From NCBI RefSeq assembly GCF_025717675.1, contig NZ_JAJIRT010000001.1, forward strand, positions 434,001-498,000: a DNA stretch of 64,000 bases, written 5' to 3'. The notes under the pieces were generated by a model. That model had not been told where the DNA came from. It did no database searches and saw only the letters and a program-made list of their open reading frames with translations. The position numbers and the translations under genes were made by a program. Below are positions 1 through 8,806 of this stretch, one piece after another. How positions within the stretch are numbered: the first letter of the stretch is position 1; each line of letters starts with the position of its first letter. The DNA comes from Paucibacter sp. DJ2R-2. GTDB lineage: Bacteria; Pseudomonadota; Gammaproteobacteria; Burkholderiales; Burkholderiaceae_C.

Positions 1-488
1 CATTGGTACAGGTACTGTCGCGTGGCCTGCGGCGTGCGGTTGAGCAAACGGGCCACGTCCTCGATGCAGAGCTCGTCCTCGGCGATCCAGCGGATCACCG
101 CGGCCGCCTCGGGGTCGGCCTCGCGAAAGCGCGCCTCACACTCGCGGTAGCGCTCCAGAGCCAGGCGCGAAGCGGTCAATGCCTCGGGCCCGGGCAGCTC
201 ATCCGGCATTGCAGCGTCAGGCTCCTCGTCCAAAGCTGGCAAGGAGGCGCTGCTGGGCAGGCGAGCCGCGCTGGCACGCAACTCGTCGATGGCCACCGAG
301 CGGGCGACACGCTTGAGCCAGGGAAATAGCTCGGAATCTCCACGGTAGCTGGCGCAGGACTTCCAGATCCGCAGCAGCGCGTTCTGCAAGGCGTCGCGGG
401 CCATTTCCGGATCACGCAAACAGAGGCTGCACTCGCGCAGCAAGGCGCGGCCATAGTCCAGGTAAAGCTGGCGAAACGCAAGTCGCAT
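1..488 (-). CDS. ECF-type RNA polymerase sigma factor (3' end cut by window)
   Basis: The reading frame starts at the ATG at 488, directly after a GGAGGAG ribosome binding site, and runs off the left edge after 162 codons. The N-terminal half has a sigma-70 region 2 pattern (FRQLYLDYGRALLREC, then DALQNALLRIWKSCASYRG and FPWLKRVARSVAIDELR). A linker follows, then a region 4 helix-turn-helix (CIEDVARLLNRTPQATRQYLYQ) at the cut end. That order and size fit a small extracytoplasmic-function sigma factor, which redirects RNA polymerase in response to an envelope or stress signal. It is divergent from the lipoprotein/caspase operon beginning at 813, so it probably controls that operon, itself, or both. 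No anti-sigma factor is visible; one could lie beyond the edge. The family is secure; the target is inference. Confidence 0.85.
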   Translation of the reverse strand, partial: MRLAFRQLYLDYGRALLRECSLCLRDPEMARDALQNALLRIWKSCASYRGDSELFPWLKRVARSVAIDELRASAARLPSSASLPALDEEPDAAMPDELPGPEALTASRLALERYRECEARFREADPEAAAVIRWIAEDELCIEDVARLLNRTPQATRQYLYQ

Positions 489-812
489 GGGGTCTCCTCC
501 TTGCGCACAGGCCCGCTTGAACACCTCTCGCTCCATGCTGTCGATCGCTTCCGTGCATGTTGTAACAAAGTAAGTCTAACGAGCGATTGCGACAGATTTC
601 CAGTGCAGACCCTGCTTCCCGGGCCTGGAAGCCACAGCCACCCCCCAGAGACGGGGGCGCGGCGAAAACGTCAGGGCTTGACCCTGCGTCTTGATGGAAC
701 TCAATGACCCGGGAAAACCCCAGGCATTCAGCCCCTGACGAATTCAGGTGCCATCCGTCACTCCATCCATGCCGCCAGGGAGCGGCCTCAGACCTGGCTT
801 TGGAGGAACCCC
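489..812. other. Divergent intergenic region between sigma factor and lipoprotein operon
   Basis: This 324-base gap must carry the promoters of both divergent units. A GGAAC motif lies near 695-699 and a GTCTAA motif near 571-577. Both resemble ECF promoter parts, but they are not spaced as a -35/-10 pair, so I do not call a promoter. No gene is supported here. Confidence 0.4.
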
Positions 813-2756
813 GTGAACATCCACCCGCTTGCTTCTGCGTTGCCTTCCCGACACGTCCATTCGCGCCGCGGCGGCTGGTGGCTGATGCAGGCTGCCGCCC
901 TGCTGGCCCTGGCCGGTTGCGCCAGCAACCCGATCCAGCAGATCAAGGACAGCCTCCCTGATTTGCCCTTCGGCGGCAGCGCGCGGGTGAGCAGCCAAAT
1001 GCCCGGCATCGCGCCGCCCCCGCTGGGCCCGGGCGGCAAGGCGCTGGTCAGCGAGGCCTTCATCGAGCAGTTTTTCCAGAAGCGCGTGGTCAGCGGCGAG
1101 GAGCTGCTGTTCGAGCTGATCACCATTCGCCAGACCGCGGGCAAGCTCAAGAGCGGCGCGGGCTTGATGGAGCTGTTGGGCACACAGGAGGCAGCGGCAC
1201 GACCAGGTAGCGCCAACAACATGCAGGCCGTGGCGGCAGGACTCCAGGGCGCCGCCATCAGCGCCGCGCTCAGCACGCTGGAGAGCCAGCTCGACAAGAT
1301 GATCAAGAGCAGCGGTTCCGCCCAGGAACTGGATGAGTACCTGGGCGCATTGCTGGAGGCCAAGCAGGCTCTGGCCGAAGAGAAGATCGAGCTGCCCTCG
1401 AGCTCGGGTCTCGATGCCAAGCAAAAGCGCCGCCTGGTGACCATGGCGGCCATGCTGGTGGCCATGCGCCTGAGCAACAAACAGCTCGATCAGGCGCGCA
1501 AGGACTTTGCCGGCATCGAGGACGACTACCTCAAGCTGATCGAGCGCCGCGAGCAGGCCGCCAGCCTGCTCTACGAGCTGCTGCAGCAAGGCCCGGCCGC
1601 GGCCAAGGCCAGCCAGGCGGCGGGCTTCAGCCGTGCGGATCAGGACTTCCTGGCCCAGCGCCGTGGCAACCTGAGCCTCAAGGAGTTCTCCAATGACATG
1701 GGCGTGCAAAACCTGGCCCTGCGGCTGCTGCGCCAGCGGGATCCGGCGCTCTACGCCGACTACCGCAGCGGTGTGGACCGCAGCAGCAAGCGAACCCAAG
1801 CCTATGTGCGTTCCATGGTGGGCGGCGCCGCCTTCAGCAGCTTGGTCTCGGGCTTCGGACGGCAGCTGCTGCGCCTCTACAAGGACAAGAAGAACGAGGA
1901 AATGCTGGCCGCCCTGCCTCTGGTGCTGGCCTACGGCAACGAGGTCAAGCGGGGCCTGGGCCTGAGTTGGGACGTCACCGCCCAGGGCATCTTCCCCGAC
2001 CTGGGCAAAGCCGCGCGGCCGGCCCGCTTCCGCCTCAGCCAGGGCGAGCAGACCCTGGAGTTGGGCAGTGCCGCCGAGGTGATGGCCGAACTGGACAAGG
2101 GCGAGGCAGGCGGCCTGCTGCGCGAAGCCCTGTTCCGCGACCATGCGCTAGGCCTGATCTACCGCGTCTACCTGTGTGACCGCGCCGAGGCCGGCCGCAT
2201 GCTGGACCGCACCATGCCGGCTGAGCGCCGCGACCCGGTGGCGCGCGCCTACTTCAATCAGCCCGAACTGCAGGGCTTCAGCTTCGCCGCCAGCTTTTCC
2301 GGCCGGCCCGACAACGCACGCGAGCTGGAGCTGGGCGACAGGCTGCTGCGCCGCGACCACCGGCGGCTGACGGACGATGGCGGCAACGCGCTGTCGCAGA
2401 TCCAGCGCAGCGTGAGCGAGCGCAGCCGCGAGCTGAGCAACGACCAGCTGCTGCGCCTGATCTTTGCCAACCGCGAGGGCTCGGCCATGCGGGCCAGCCT
2501 GGACCTGGGCCGCAGCAGCTTGCGCGCCGTGCCGTCCATGCAGGCCGTTTATGCCTACGAAGCCCAGGTCGACGGCTGCCTCAGCCTGGTCAGCCCGGTG
2601 GCCGGCGATGACGCCCCCAGCACGCCGCCGCCTGCGCCCAAGCCGCGCGACAAGGTCGAGCAGGGCCGCCAGGACAACAAGGCGGGCGGCAAGACCCAGC
2701 TCGGCGCCAAGCCCGCGTCCGGCGCTCCTGCCAAGGCCAGCCGTACCGGCAGCTGA
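813..2756 (+). CDS. Large predicted lipoprotein of unknown function
   Basis: 647 residues. The start is GTG at 813, preceded by GGAGGA at 802-807. A long N-region with arginines leads to a hydrophobic stretch and a lipobox (LALAGC, Cys36), so export and lipid anchoring are likely. The mature part is largely alpha-helical with many Lys/Glu/Gln-rich helices (about residues 90-330) and ends in a Pro/Lys-rich low-complexity tail from about 600. I recognise no catalytic motif or named domain. It is the first gene of a run with the CsgG-like lipoprotein (49 bases downstream) and the caspase-fold protein, so a structural or scaffold role in an envelope complex is plausible but inferred. Confidence 0.75.
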   Translation: MNIHPLASALPSRHVHSRRGGWWLMQAAALLALAGCASNPIQQIKDSLPDLPFGGSARVSSQMPGIAPPPLGPGGKALVSEAFIEQFFQKRVVSGEELLFELITIRQTAGKLKSGAGLMELLGTQEAAARPGSANNMQAVAAGLQGAAISAALSTLESQLDKMIKSSGSAQELDEYLGALLEAKQALAEEKIELPSSSGLDAKQKRRLVTMAAMLVAMRLSNKQLDQARKDFAGIEDDYLKLIERREQAASLLYELLQQGPAAAKASQAAGFSRADQDFLAQRRGNLSLKEFSNDMGVQNLALRLLRQRDPALYADYRSGVDRSSKRTQAYVRSMVGGAAFSSLVSGFGRQLLRLYKDKKNEEMLAALPLVLAYGNEVKRGLGLSWDVTAQGIFPDLGKAARPARFRLSQGEQTLELGSAAEVMAELDKGEAGGLLREALFRDHALGLIYRVYLCDRAEAGRMLDRTMPAERRDPVARAYFNQPELQGFSFAASFSGRPDNARELELGDRLLRRDHRRLTDDGGNALSQIQRSVSERSRELSNDQLLRLIFANREGSAMRASLDLGRSSLRAVPSMQAVYAYEAQVDGCLSLVSPVAGDDAPSTPPPAPKPRDKVEQGRQDNKAGGKTQLGAKPASGAPAKASRTGS

Positions 2757-2805
2757 GACCCCAGCTTTCCCCCACCTCATCGACTCAAAGACGGAGCTAC
2801 TGACC

Positions 2806-3795
2806 ATGCCTCGCATCTGTTCGCCCTCCCAAGCCGCCTCCGCCGCCCTGGCCTGCGTGTTGCTGACCCTGGCCGGCTGCAAAAGCAACCCGCCCAGCCC
2901 GCATGAGAAAGACAAGGTCGAGCTCAGCAAGGGCGCCATCCGCATGCCCTCGGGCGTCTATCTGGGCGGCCTGCAAACCATCGATCAGGCCGCGCGCACC
3001 AAGCTTTATGTGAGCATGGAAAGCATCGGCGACCCGGCCAACCCCAAGCTGTTGTTCCCCCCAGCCATGGCCCAAGCCGTGGGCTTGAGCAACCGGCAGA
3101 TGAACCGCAATCTGATGGACACCATCCTGGCCTCGCGTCGCTTCGATGTGCTGGAGATGGGCAACAGCGTCACCGCCGAAGCCTCCAGCTTCCAGGTTGT
3201 GGCCATGGTCAAGGATGCCTGGCAAAGCCTGGAGCCCATGGAAGGCGGCCGGCGCGTGGCCGTGACTCGGGTGCTGCTGTCCCTGCAGATCAAGGACCTC
3301 TACACCGGCGAGCTGCTGCAGGACCGCGCCATCTCGGTGGAAGGCCAGAGCGGCCAGAGCAGCGGCGACCGCACCGTGCTGGGCCTGCAGGACAACCCCA
3401 ACCAGCCCCAGGTGCAGCAGGCCCTGGCCAATGACTACAAGAAGGCGATGCACCGCGCCTTCAAGGAGGCCTCGCTGCGTATCCAAGAGGTCTTCAGGCC
3501 GCTGGGCAAGGTGGTCTCAGTGGACGGCGACACCATGGGCCTCTTTGGCGGCATCCGCCAGGGCTTCCAGGGCAAAGACGAACTGGTCGTGTTCCGCGTG
3601 CGCACCATGCGCCTGCCCAATGGCAAGGAAGAAATCACCAGCACCATCCCCGTGGCCGCGGTGCGCTGTGACGGCGTGGGCAGCAACACCAGCCAGTGCG
3701 ACATCATCCGCAAGCACCCGCAGCACCAGGTGGCACCGGGCGATTACGCCGTGCTCAGCGAATACTCCAAGGACACCTCGGCGAGGGTGGAATGA
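2806..3795 (+). CDS. CsgG-like lipoprotein
   Basis: 329 residues. The start is ATG at 2806 with GGAG about 10 bases upstream. The signal peptide ends in a lipobox (LTLAGC, Cys25). The mature protein has the layout of CsgG-like secretion-pore proteins: a strand/helix segment containing MDTILASRRFDVLE, then a long strand section (VLLSLQIKDLYTGELL), and a C-terminal small beta module around GFQGKDELVVFRV that resembles the C-terminal part of FlgT-like proteins. CsgG itself forms a nonameric outer-membrane pore for curli; no curlin genes are present here. The stop codon overlaps the ATG of the caspase gene (ATGA), so the two are translationally coupled. CsgG-like fold is my reading of the pattern, not a database match. 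Confidence 0.55.
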   Translation: MPRICSPSQAASAALACVLLTLAGCKSNPPSPHEKDKVELSKGAIRMPSGVYLGGLQTIDQAARTKLYVSMESIGDPANPKLLFPPAMAQAVGLSNRQMNRNLMDTILASRRFDVLEMGNSVTAEASSFQVVAMVKDAWQSLEPMEGGRRVAVTRVLLSLQIKDLYTGELLQDRAISVEGQSGQSSGDRTVLGLQDNPNQPQVQQALANDYKKAMHRAFKEASLRIQEVFRPLGKVVSVDGDTMGLFGGIRQGFQGKDELVVFRVRTMRLPNGKEEITSTIPVAAVRCDGVGSNTSQCDIIRKHPQHQVAPGDYAVLSEYSKDTSARVE

Positions 3796-5468
3796 ACGCG
3801 CCCCGCTCCAACACCCCGGGCTCGGCGCTGACGCGACGCCACCTGATTCAGCGCGGCGCGGCCCTGGGCCTGAGTCAAACGCCCGGTCTGGCGCTGCTGG
3901 CAACAGGCCCGGCGGCGTGGCAGGCGGCACAGGCCCTACCGGCTCCGGCGAGCGCAGTGCAGCTCCCGCTGACCGTGCTCTACCGGCGTGAGCATGCCGG
4001 CGCCTCGGCCCGGCTCGACCCGGTGGTGCAGACCGCCACCTTGGCCCTGGAAGACGAGTTTCAGCAGCAAGGCCTGCGCGTGATGCAGCCCAGTGCCCAG
4101 GTCTACCAGCTGATGGACGGTGGGCCGGGTGTGATCGTCACCTTCGCTGCGGACGCTGGCTACTCCATGGTGTTCAGCGCCTACCGCAATCTGCGCCCGG
4201 TGCCTGGACAAGAGGCCGCCATTGCCGAGGTGCGGCTGCAGGCACGGGTGTTTGTTGGCCGACAGATCCTGGTGTCCGATGAAGGGCGGGGTCAGATGTT
4301 CACCCGGCAGGAGGATGGGCAGCAGGAGTTCGGCGAGCGCCGCGCCCTGGAGCTGGCCGCGCGTCAGGCCGCCCGCGAGCTGGCCCGGCGCGCCGGCCAG
4401 AGACTGCTTCAACTCGGCCCGGCCAGCGTCAAGCCCGACGGGCATGCCGAACTGGTGGCGAGCAGCCAGACCATCAGCACGCCGGAGACCCAGCTGCCCC
4501 CGGCCCCTCCTCCGCCGTCGCCGCCGCCCCTGACGCAGGCTCCAGCCCTCACACCCGTGCCAGCCCCCAATGTCGTGCCAGGGGCCGCCCCGACACCGGT
4601 GCCCGCACCGGCACCGGCGCAGGCCGCCCCCAGCCTCAGCCTGCCTCCGCCGCACAAGCGCTGGGCGCTGGTGGTGGGCATGTCCGACTACTCCAGCGTA
4701 CGGCAGCGAGAAGGCATGGAGATCAGCGATCTGCACGGCGTCAGCAAGGACACCGACAACTTCGCTCAGGCCATGCTGGACATGGGCATGCCGCGTAAGA
4801 ACATGACCGTCTTGCGCAACGCCGAGGCCACCAGCGAGGCGCTGCGGCGTCAGCTCAAGCACCTGGCGCGCCAGGTCGCACCCGACGATATGGTGGTGTT
4901 TGCGCTCTCCGCGCATGGCGGGCCCAAGGACAGCTCGATCTCGGGCTACGGCGCGCCCATCCTGGCCGACTTCAGCCGGCGCGGCGACAACGCCTCGGCG
5001 CTGGATTTCTGGGAGCTGCAAGGCCTGTGCAAGGCCCTGCCCTGCCAGCAGGTGCTGTGGGTGATCGACACCTGCTTCTCGGGCAATGCGGCTCGCGACC
5101 TGGTGACCGTCGAGATTTCGGCCCAGGGTGTGCAAGCCACCCAAGGCATAGGCGGGCCGGACGCCCACCGCGTCGCTCAAGGCTTCGGCCCGGCCGAGGG
5201 CAAGGCCTTTGCCGTGGTGACCGCGGCCAGCAGCGAAGAGGTCTCCTGGGACAACCCGGTCCATGGCGGCATCTTCACGGTGCAGTTGCTGACGGCGCTG
5301 CGTGCGGCACAGGGCCGCAAGTCCATCGAGCAACTGGTGGTCAAGGAGGTCAGGCCCAAGGTCATCGAGCAATCGCGCGACATCTGCCGCCGCCGCAATG
5401 ACTGCACGATGCCGCAGCAGACCCCGGTGTTTGCCTACGCAGGTCTGGGCAATCAGATCAAGCTTTGA
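3792..5468 (+). CDS. Exported caspase-fold (C14) cysteine protease
   Basis: 558 residues, start ATG at 3792 overlapping the previous stop. The N-terminus has twin arginines (TRRHLIQRGAALGL) followed by a weak hydrophobic stretch, so Tat or Sec export is likely. Residues 55-200 form an alpha/beta domain with a pattern like the preceding CsgG-like protein. Residues 225-290 are a Pro/Ala-rich linker. From about 293 comes a caspase/metacaspase domain: KRWALVVGMSDYS opens it, His375 sits in FALSAHGG and Cys428 in WVIDTCFSG, the expected catalytic dyad. Caspase-fold proteases usually cut after Arg/Lys (metacaspases) or Asp; the specificity here is unknown. A caspase domain outside the cytoplasm, tied to two lipoproteins, is the odd feature of this operon. 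Confidence 0.85.
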   Translation: MNAPRSNTPGSALTRRHLIQRGAALGLSQTPGLALLATGPAAWQAAQALPAPASAVQLPLTVLYRREHAGASARLDPVVQTATLALEDEFQQQGLRVMQPSAQVYQLMDGGPGVIVTFAADAGYSMVFSAYRNLRPVPGQEAAIAEVRLQARVFVGRQILVSDEGRGQMFTRQEDGQQEFGERRALELAARQAARELARRAGQRLLQLGPASVKPDGHAELVASSQTISTPETQLPPAPPPPSPPPLTQAPALTPVPAPNVVPGAAPTPVPAPAPAQAAPSLSLPPPHKRWALVVGMSDYSSVRQREGMEISDLHGVSKDTDNFAQAMLDMGMPRKNMTVLRNAEATSEALRRQLKHLARQVAPDDMVVFALSAHGGPKDSSISGYGAPILADFSRRGDNASALDFWELQGLCKALPCQQVLWVIDTCFSGNAARDLVTVEISAQGVQATQGIGGPDAHRVAQGFGPAEGKAFAVVTAASSEEVSWDNPVHGGIFTVQLLTALRAAQGRKSIEQLVVKEVRPKVIEQSRDICRRRNDCTMPQQTPVFAYAGLGNQIKL

Positions 5469-5501
5469 ACCCACTCAACTCAGCACGCCAGGAGGGTCGC
5501 G

Positions 5502-6005
5502 ATGAGGTCTCTTGTTCCATGTCTTGCCAGCGGCCGATGCTTGATGCTGCTGGCCCTGGCCCTGGCCGCAGGCTCGGCCTTCGCACAGGCCCAAGCTAAG
5601 ACAAGCGGGCCGTTCCTGATCAGCGATGCCGAGTGGCGGGAGGAGCGCGCCACACCGGCGCCGCCGAGCCCGAGGTTCAGCCCCTCGCCCGGCGCGCCAC
5701 GGCTGGAGTTGCTGCAGCCACGGCCTGGCCCCGATGTGCTGCCCAGCCCGATCGACATCCAGCTGCGCTGGAATGCCGAGGGCGAGGCCCGCATCGAGCC
5801 ACAGAGCCTGCGCATCCGTTACGGCTGGATGGGCCTGGACATCACCCAGCGCGTGCTGGCCCAGGCGGAGGTGACTGCAGAAGGCTTGCGCATCCGCAAA
5901 GCCGCCCTGCCCAGCGGCGAGCACAAGCTCAGCGTCGAGATTGCTGACTCTATGCAGCGCGTGGGGCGACGGCAGTTCGAGGTGAAGGTGCAAGCAGCGC
6001 CGTAA
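5502..6005 (+). CDS. Small secreted protein of unknown function
   Basis: 167 residues. The start is ATG at 5502 with a strong GGAGGG at 5491-5496. There is a clear Sec signal peptide (LMLLALALAAGSAFA, cleavage near residue 28). After a Pro-rich stretch, residues 65-165 look like a single beta-sandwich domain with alternating hydrophobics (IDIQLRWNAEG, LRIRYGWMGLDIT, GEHKLSVEIADS). I see no catalytic motif. It sits 33 bases after the caspase gene on the same strand and is probably the last gene of that operon. An Ig-like binding or structural role is a guess from the strand pattern. Confidence 0.7.
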   Translation: MRSLVPCLASGRCLMLLALALAAGSAFAQAQAKTSGPFLISDAEWREERATPAPPSPRFSPSPGAPRLELLQPRPGPDVLPSPIDIQLRWNAEGEARIEPQSLRIRYGWMGLDITQRVLAQAEVTAEGLRIRKAALPSGEHKLSVEIADSMQRVGRRQFEVKVQAAP

Positions 6006-6010
6006 AAAGC

Positions 6011-6033
6011 AAAAGGGCCGCACATGGCGGCCC
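6011..6033 (-). terminator. Rho-independent terminator of the DUF11-type lipoprotein gene
   Basis: Read on the minus strand: a 7-bp G/C stem (GGGCCGC / GCGGCCC, loop 5) followed by TTTTGCTTTTT, located just after the stop of the gene at 6055-6975. The hairpin may also stop plus-strand transcripts from the caspase operon, since the two units converge here. Confidence 0.8.
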
Positions 6034-6054
6034 CGACCTTCCCAGTGGCTACGC

Positions 6055-6975
6055 TCAGGGCGTGGTCAGCAAGACGCGGTCATTGCTGCTGTCGCTGTCG
6101 CCGAGGGCCCGCACGGCTGCCTCGAACACCAATACGTCGCGGACGCCCGGCGCGAAGCTGTAGGGCAGGCGAAACACCAGGCTGCCGTCTTTGGGCAAGG
6201 TGGCGAGCTTCATACCCACGGGGATCAGCTCCGTCGGGCACACGGCGCCGCCCGCAGCGGTGCAAGTCATCTTGCCCAGGGTAGGGGCGCTTGGGGTCCC
6301 CGAAGGCGCCAGTGAATTGGCCAACAGCACATCCTTGGCCGCATCGGGGCCCTTGTTGGTGATCGTCACCACATACTCAAAACTGCCGCCAGCCGGCACT
6401 GCGCTGCTGGGGCCGGTGGCCTGCACCGCCACATCCGCGGTGTAGGCCTTGAAGCCCACGCTCATCTTGCTGCTGGACAACTGGGTGCCCGTGCCGGTGG
6501 TGGCCGAGGCTTCCAGATTGACCGTGCCGCTGGTGCCGAGCTTGACGGTGCCAGTGACATCAAAAGTGAGTGTGGCGCCGGGTTGCAAATTGCTGACCGT
6601 CATGCGGGAGCCGGTGGCGGGGCAGGCGGTGCCGGCGTTGTCGGACTGGCAGTTGACGACCTTCATGCCCTCGAGCAGCGCGTCGGCGACGATGTTGACA
6701 TCGGTGGTGGTGGCGGCGCCCTTGCCGACATTGCGCAGCTTGATGGTGGCCATGGTCTGGGTGTAGCCCGAGGGCACTTCGGCGCCAGGCAGGCTCATGC
6801 TCACCATCAGCTCCGGTGCATTGGCCGGCGGCGGCGGCGGGGGCGGCGTGACATCACCGCCGCCACCACCGCCACCACCGCAGGCAGTGAGCGCCACCAA
6901 GGAGGACAAGGCCAAAGCCGCCCAGACCGGACGGAGACGAGGAGCGGAAGCGAGACGGGTGGGCTGCGAAGACAT
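6055..6975 (-). CDS. DUF11-like repeat lipoprotein
   Basis: 306 residues, ATG at 6975 with AGGA upstream. The signal peptide ends at LTAC (Cys32), followed directly by eight glycines and a short Pro run, a flexible tether common on surface lipoproteins of this group. Two DUF11-type beta-sandwich repeats follow (about residues 55-165 and 175-305). Each concerns strands of the form VSMSLPGAEVPSG...TIKLRNVGKG and VAVQATGPSSAVPAGGSFEYVVTITNKGPDAAKDV, the usual DUF11 signature. Paired cysteines (NCQSDNAGTAC; MTCTAAGGAVC) could form disulfides. Surface adhesion or a structural role is likely for the family. It converges with the caspase operon; a shared function is not shown. Confidence 0.75.
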   Translation of the reverse strand: MSSQPTRLASAPRLRPVWAALALSSLVALTACGGGGGGGGDVTPPPPPPPANAPELMVSMSLPGAEVPSGYTQTMATIKLRNVGKGAATTTDVNIVADALLEGMKVVNCQSDNAGTACPATGSRMTVSNLQPGATLTFDVTGTVKLGTSGTVNLEASATTGTGTQLSSSKMSVGFKAYTADVAVQATGPSSAVPAGGSFEYVVTITNKGPDAAKDVLLANSLAPSGTPSAPTLGKMTCTAAGGAVCPTELIPVGMKLATLPKDGSLVFRLPYSFAPGVRDVLVFEAAVRALGDSDSSNDRVLLTTP

Positions 6976-7088
6976 GGTGTTTCCTGATTTTTGCGCTGCG
7001 GGCTGGGTGGTTCTCAGAGCAGGTCATCGACCTGTTGAACGCCACTCAGATTTGGAAACGCAAGTGTAGAAACCCTAGGCCTCGCTGT

Positions 7089-7107
7089 CTGTGTACGATT
7101 TGTACAG
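7089..7107. promoter_or_regulatory. Inverted repeat, possible operator
   Basis: CTGTGTACGATTTGTACAG contains TGTAC-N5-GTACA, a short dyad lying 114 bases upstream of the lipoprotein start at 6975 and just after the stop of the aminotransferase fusion. The CTGT...ACAG ends recall LuxR-type boxes, but the length (19) is off. The only evidence is the symmetry. Confidence 0.3.
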
Positions 7108-7126
7108 AGGCCAGACGACGCTCGCC

Positions 7127-8806
7127 TCAAGCCTCCGGCAGCGTGACTTCCGTCACCTGCGCCAGGCGCGCCGGCAGCACGGCCAGCGCGGCCGGGTCCC
7201 AGGCGCCCATCAGGCAGATCTGCAGCCAATTGCGCTGCTGCAGATAGCCGCTCTGCCAGGCCAGCTTGAAGCCGGCACGCTCCAGTTGGGCGCCGGCTCG
7301 GGCCGCCGACAGATGCGGAGCCAGGGCCAGGGTCAAGATGCCGGGCATGGCTTGATCCGGCGCCACCAGGGCGCGCCAAGGCAAGGGGGCAGGCTGCGCG
7401 GCGCTGCAGCCCAGGGCGCGTCGCAACTGCGCATCGGCACTGCGCACCGCCCGCCAGCGCGCGGGCCAGTCGATGGCCAGGGCGGCCTCGAGCGCAGCGA
7501 GCAGATTGGAACTCTGGGTGTAGGGCACACCATCGGCCGGCGCAAAGGACGCCAGGTCGATGGCGCGCGGCAGCTGCCCCTCGGGCTGCAATGCGCCCTC
7601 ATGCAGCACGATGGCCAGACCAGGAAAGGCGCCCAGGGCCTTGCCGCTGACGGCGCTGGCCAGCCATACGCCGCGCAGGTCCAGCGCTTGCTGGCCCAGC
7701 GCGCTGACCGCATCGACACACAGACGCACGCCGTGCCGGCGGCAGGCGGCGCGCAAGAGGCCCAGGTCATTGCGCATGCCGGTGGAGGTCTCGCTGAGCA
7801 CGACCCAGAGCCAGGCCGGGCGCTGGGTTTGCAAGGCCTGCTCCAGCGCCTCGGCCGAGAGCGGCCGGCCCCAGTCCAGACGCAGGGCTTGGTGCGGCAG
7901 GCGCCAGCGCCGCGCATGGTCGAGCAGGCGTTCGCCAAACTCGCCATTGCTGATCACCAGGCCCGTGCCGTCCACCAAGGAAAGCTGCCCCGCAATCGCA
8001 TCATTGGCCAAGGTGCCCGTACCCGGAAAGATCAGCGCATCCTGGCTGCCGCTGAGCGCGCACAAGCGCTCGCGCACCCGGGCCAGGCGCAGCAGATGCT
8101 GGGGGCCGCGGTGCGAATGCGCCGGCTCGGCCAGGGCCTGCACCACGGCCTCGGACAAGGCCACCGGCCCGGGCAGAAAAGTGGCATGACGCCCGTCCGA
8201 CAGGAACTCCAGATGCGCGCAATGCGCGGCGTAGTCGGGCAAGCGCATCAACATGGGCTGGTAGGGCGCCTCGGCGCTGCCCACCTGTAGGCCGAAGGGC
8301 TGAAAGCCCAGGTGGCGATACAGCCGGGTCTGGCGCAGCGTGCCCGAGATCAGGGCCAAATCACAGCCCTGGGCCCGGAAGTGCCGGGCCAGCACGCCCG
8401 AGAGCCGCGCGAACACGCCCGCTTTCTGAACATTGCGAAAGGCCGGCGCCACCGCGAGCAAGCGCACCTCCATGGCGCGCTGGTGCGGCGGCAGGTGGCG
8501 GTCGAGATCGGGCAGTTTGCCGTCGAGGGAAAAAGGCCGCGCGCTGCGGCCGGCGATCATGCCGACCAGCTCCCCCTCATGCAGGGCAATGGCATAGGTG
8601 TTCTCGTCGTGGAAGCGGTCGATCAAGCGCCGCTCCGCGTTGGGCGCGTGCTGCGGAATTTCTTCGACGAAGGTGCGGTAGTTGAGGCGGTGGATGGCCT
8701 CGAATTCCCAAGCCTGGTCGGCAATCTTGAAGCAGAGGCTGGCCTTCGGCTGCTCGTGCAGGGCTTCAGATTCGGCGTCCAGCAGGGTCGCGGTGCTGTT
8801 CATCAT
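7127..8806 (-). CDS. GNAT acyltransferase / class V aminotransferase fusion
   Basis: 559 residues, starting at the tandem ATGs at 8806. Residues 25-205 form an N-acyltransferase domain of the kind found in N-acyl amino acid synthases (FKIADQAWEFEAIHRLNYRTFVEE; MEVRLLAVAPAFRN; LYRHLGFQPFG). Residues 225-555 form a fold type I, class V PLP aminotransferase of the serine-pyruvate / 2-aminoethylphosphonate type: FPGTGTLANDA, LSETSTGMRNDL, VDAVSALGQQ and the Schiff-base lysine Lys389 in SAVSGKALG. Both modules look complete. The fusion suggests that one domain makes an amine or amino acid that the other acylates, perhaps a lipid-like or signalling molecule; this is inference. It stands alone, with about 190 bases of non-coding DNA before the next gene. 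Confidence 0.8.
   Translation of the reverse strand: MMNSTATLLDAESEALHEQPKASLCFKIADQAWEFEAIHRLNYRTFVEEIPQHAPNAERRLIDRFHDENTYAIALHEGELVGMIAGRSARPFSLDGKLPDLDRHLPPHQRAMEVRLLAVAPAFRNVQKAGVFARLSGVLARHFRAQGCDLALISGTLRQTRLYRHLGFQPFGLQVGSAEAPYQPMLMRLPDYAAHCAHLEFLSDGRHATFLPGPVALSEAVVQALAEPAHSHRGPQHLLRLARVRERLCALSGSQDALIFPGTGTLANDAIAGQLSLVDGTGLVISNGEFGERLLDHARRWRLPHQALRLDWGRPLSAEALEQALQTQRPAWLWVVLSETSTGMRNDLGLLRAACRRHGVRLCVDAVSALGQQALDLRGVWLASAVSGKALGAFPGLAIVLHEGALQPEGQLPRAIDLASFAPADGVPYTQSSNLLAALEAALAIDWPARWRAVRSADAQLRRALGCSAAQPAPLPWRALVAPDQAMPGILTLALAPHLSAARAGAQLERAGFKLAWQSGYLQQRNWLQICLMGAWDPAALAVLPARLAQVTEVTLPEA

Noticed and set aside
744-2144. Long open frame on the minus strand across the large lipoprotein gene
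   Set aside because: It is antisense to a gene with lipobox and ribosome binding site; the translation is Gln/Ala/Gly-rich and unlike any protein. Typical of GC-rich DNA.
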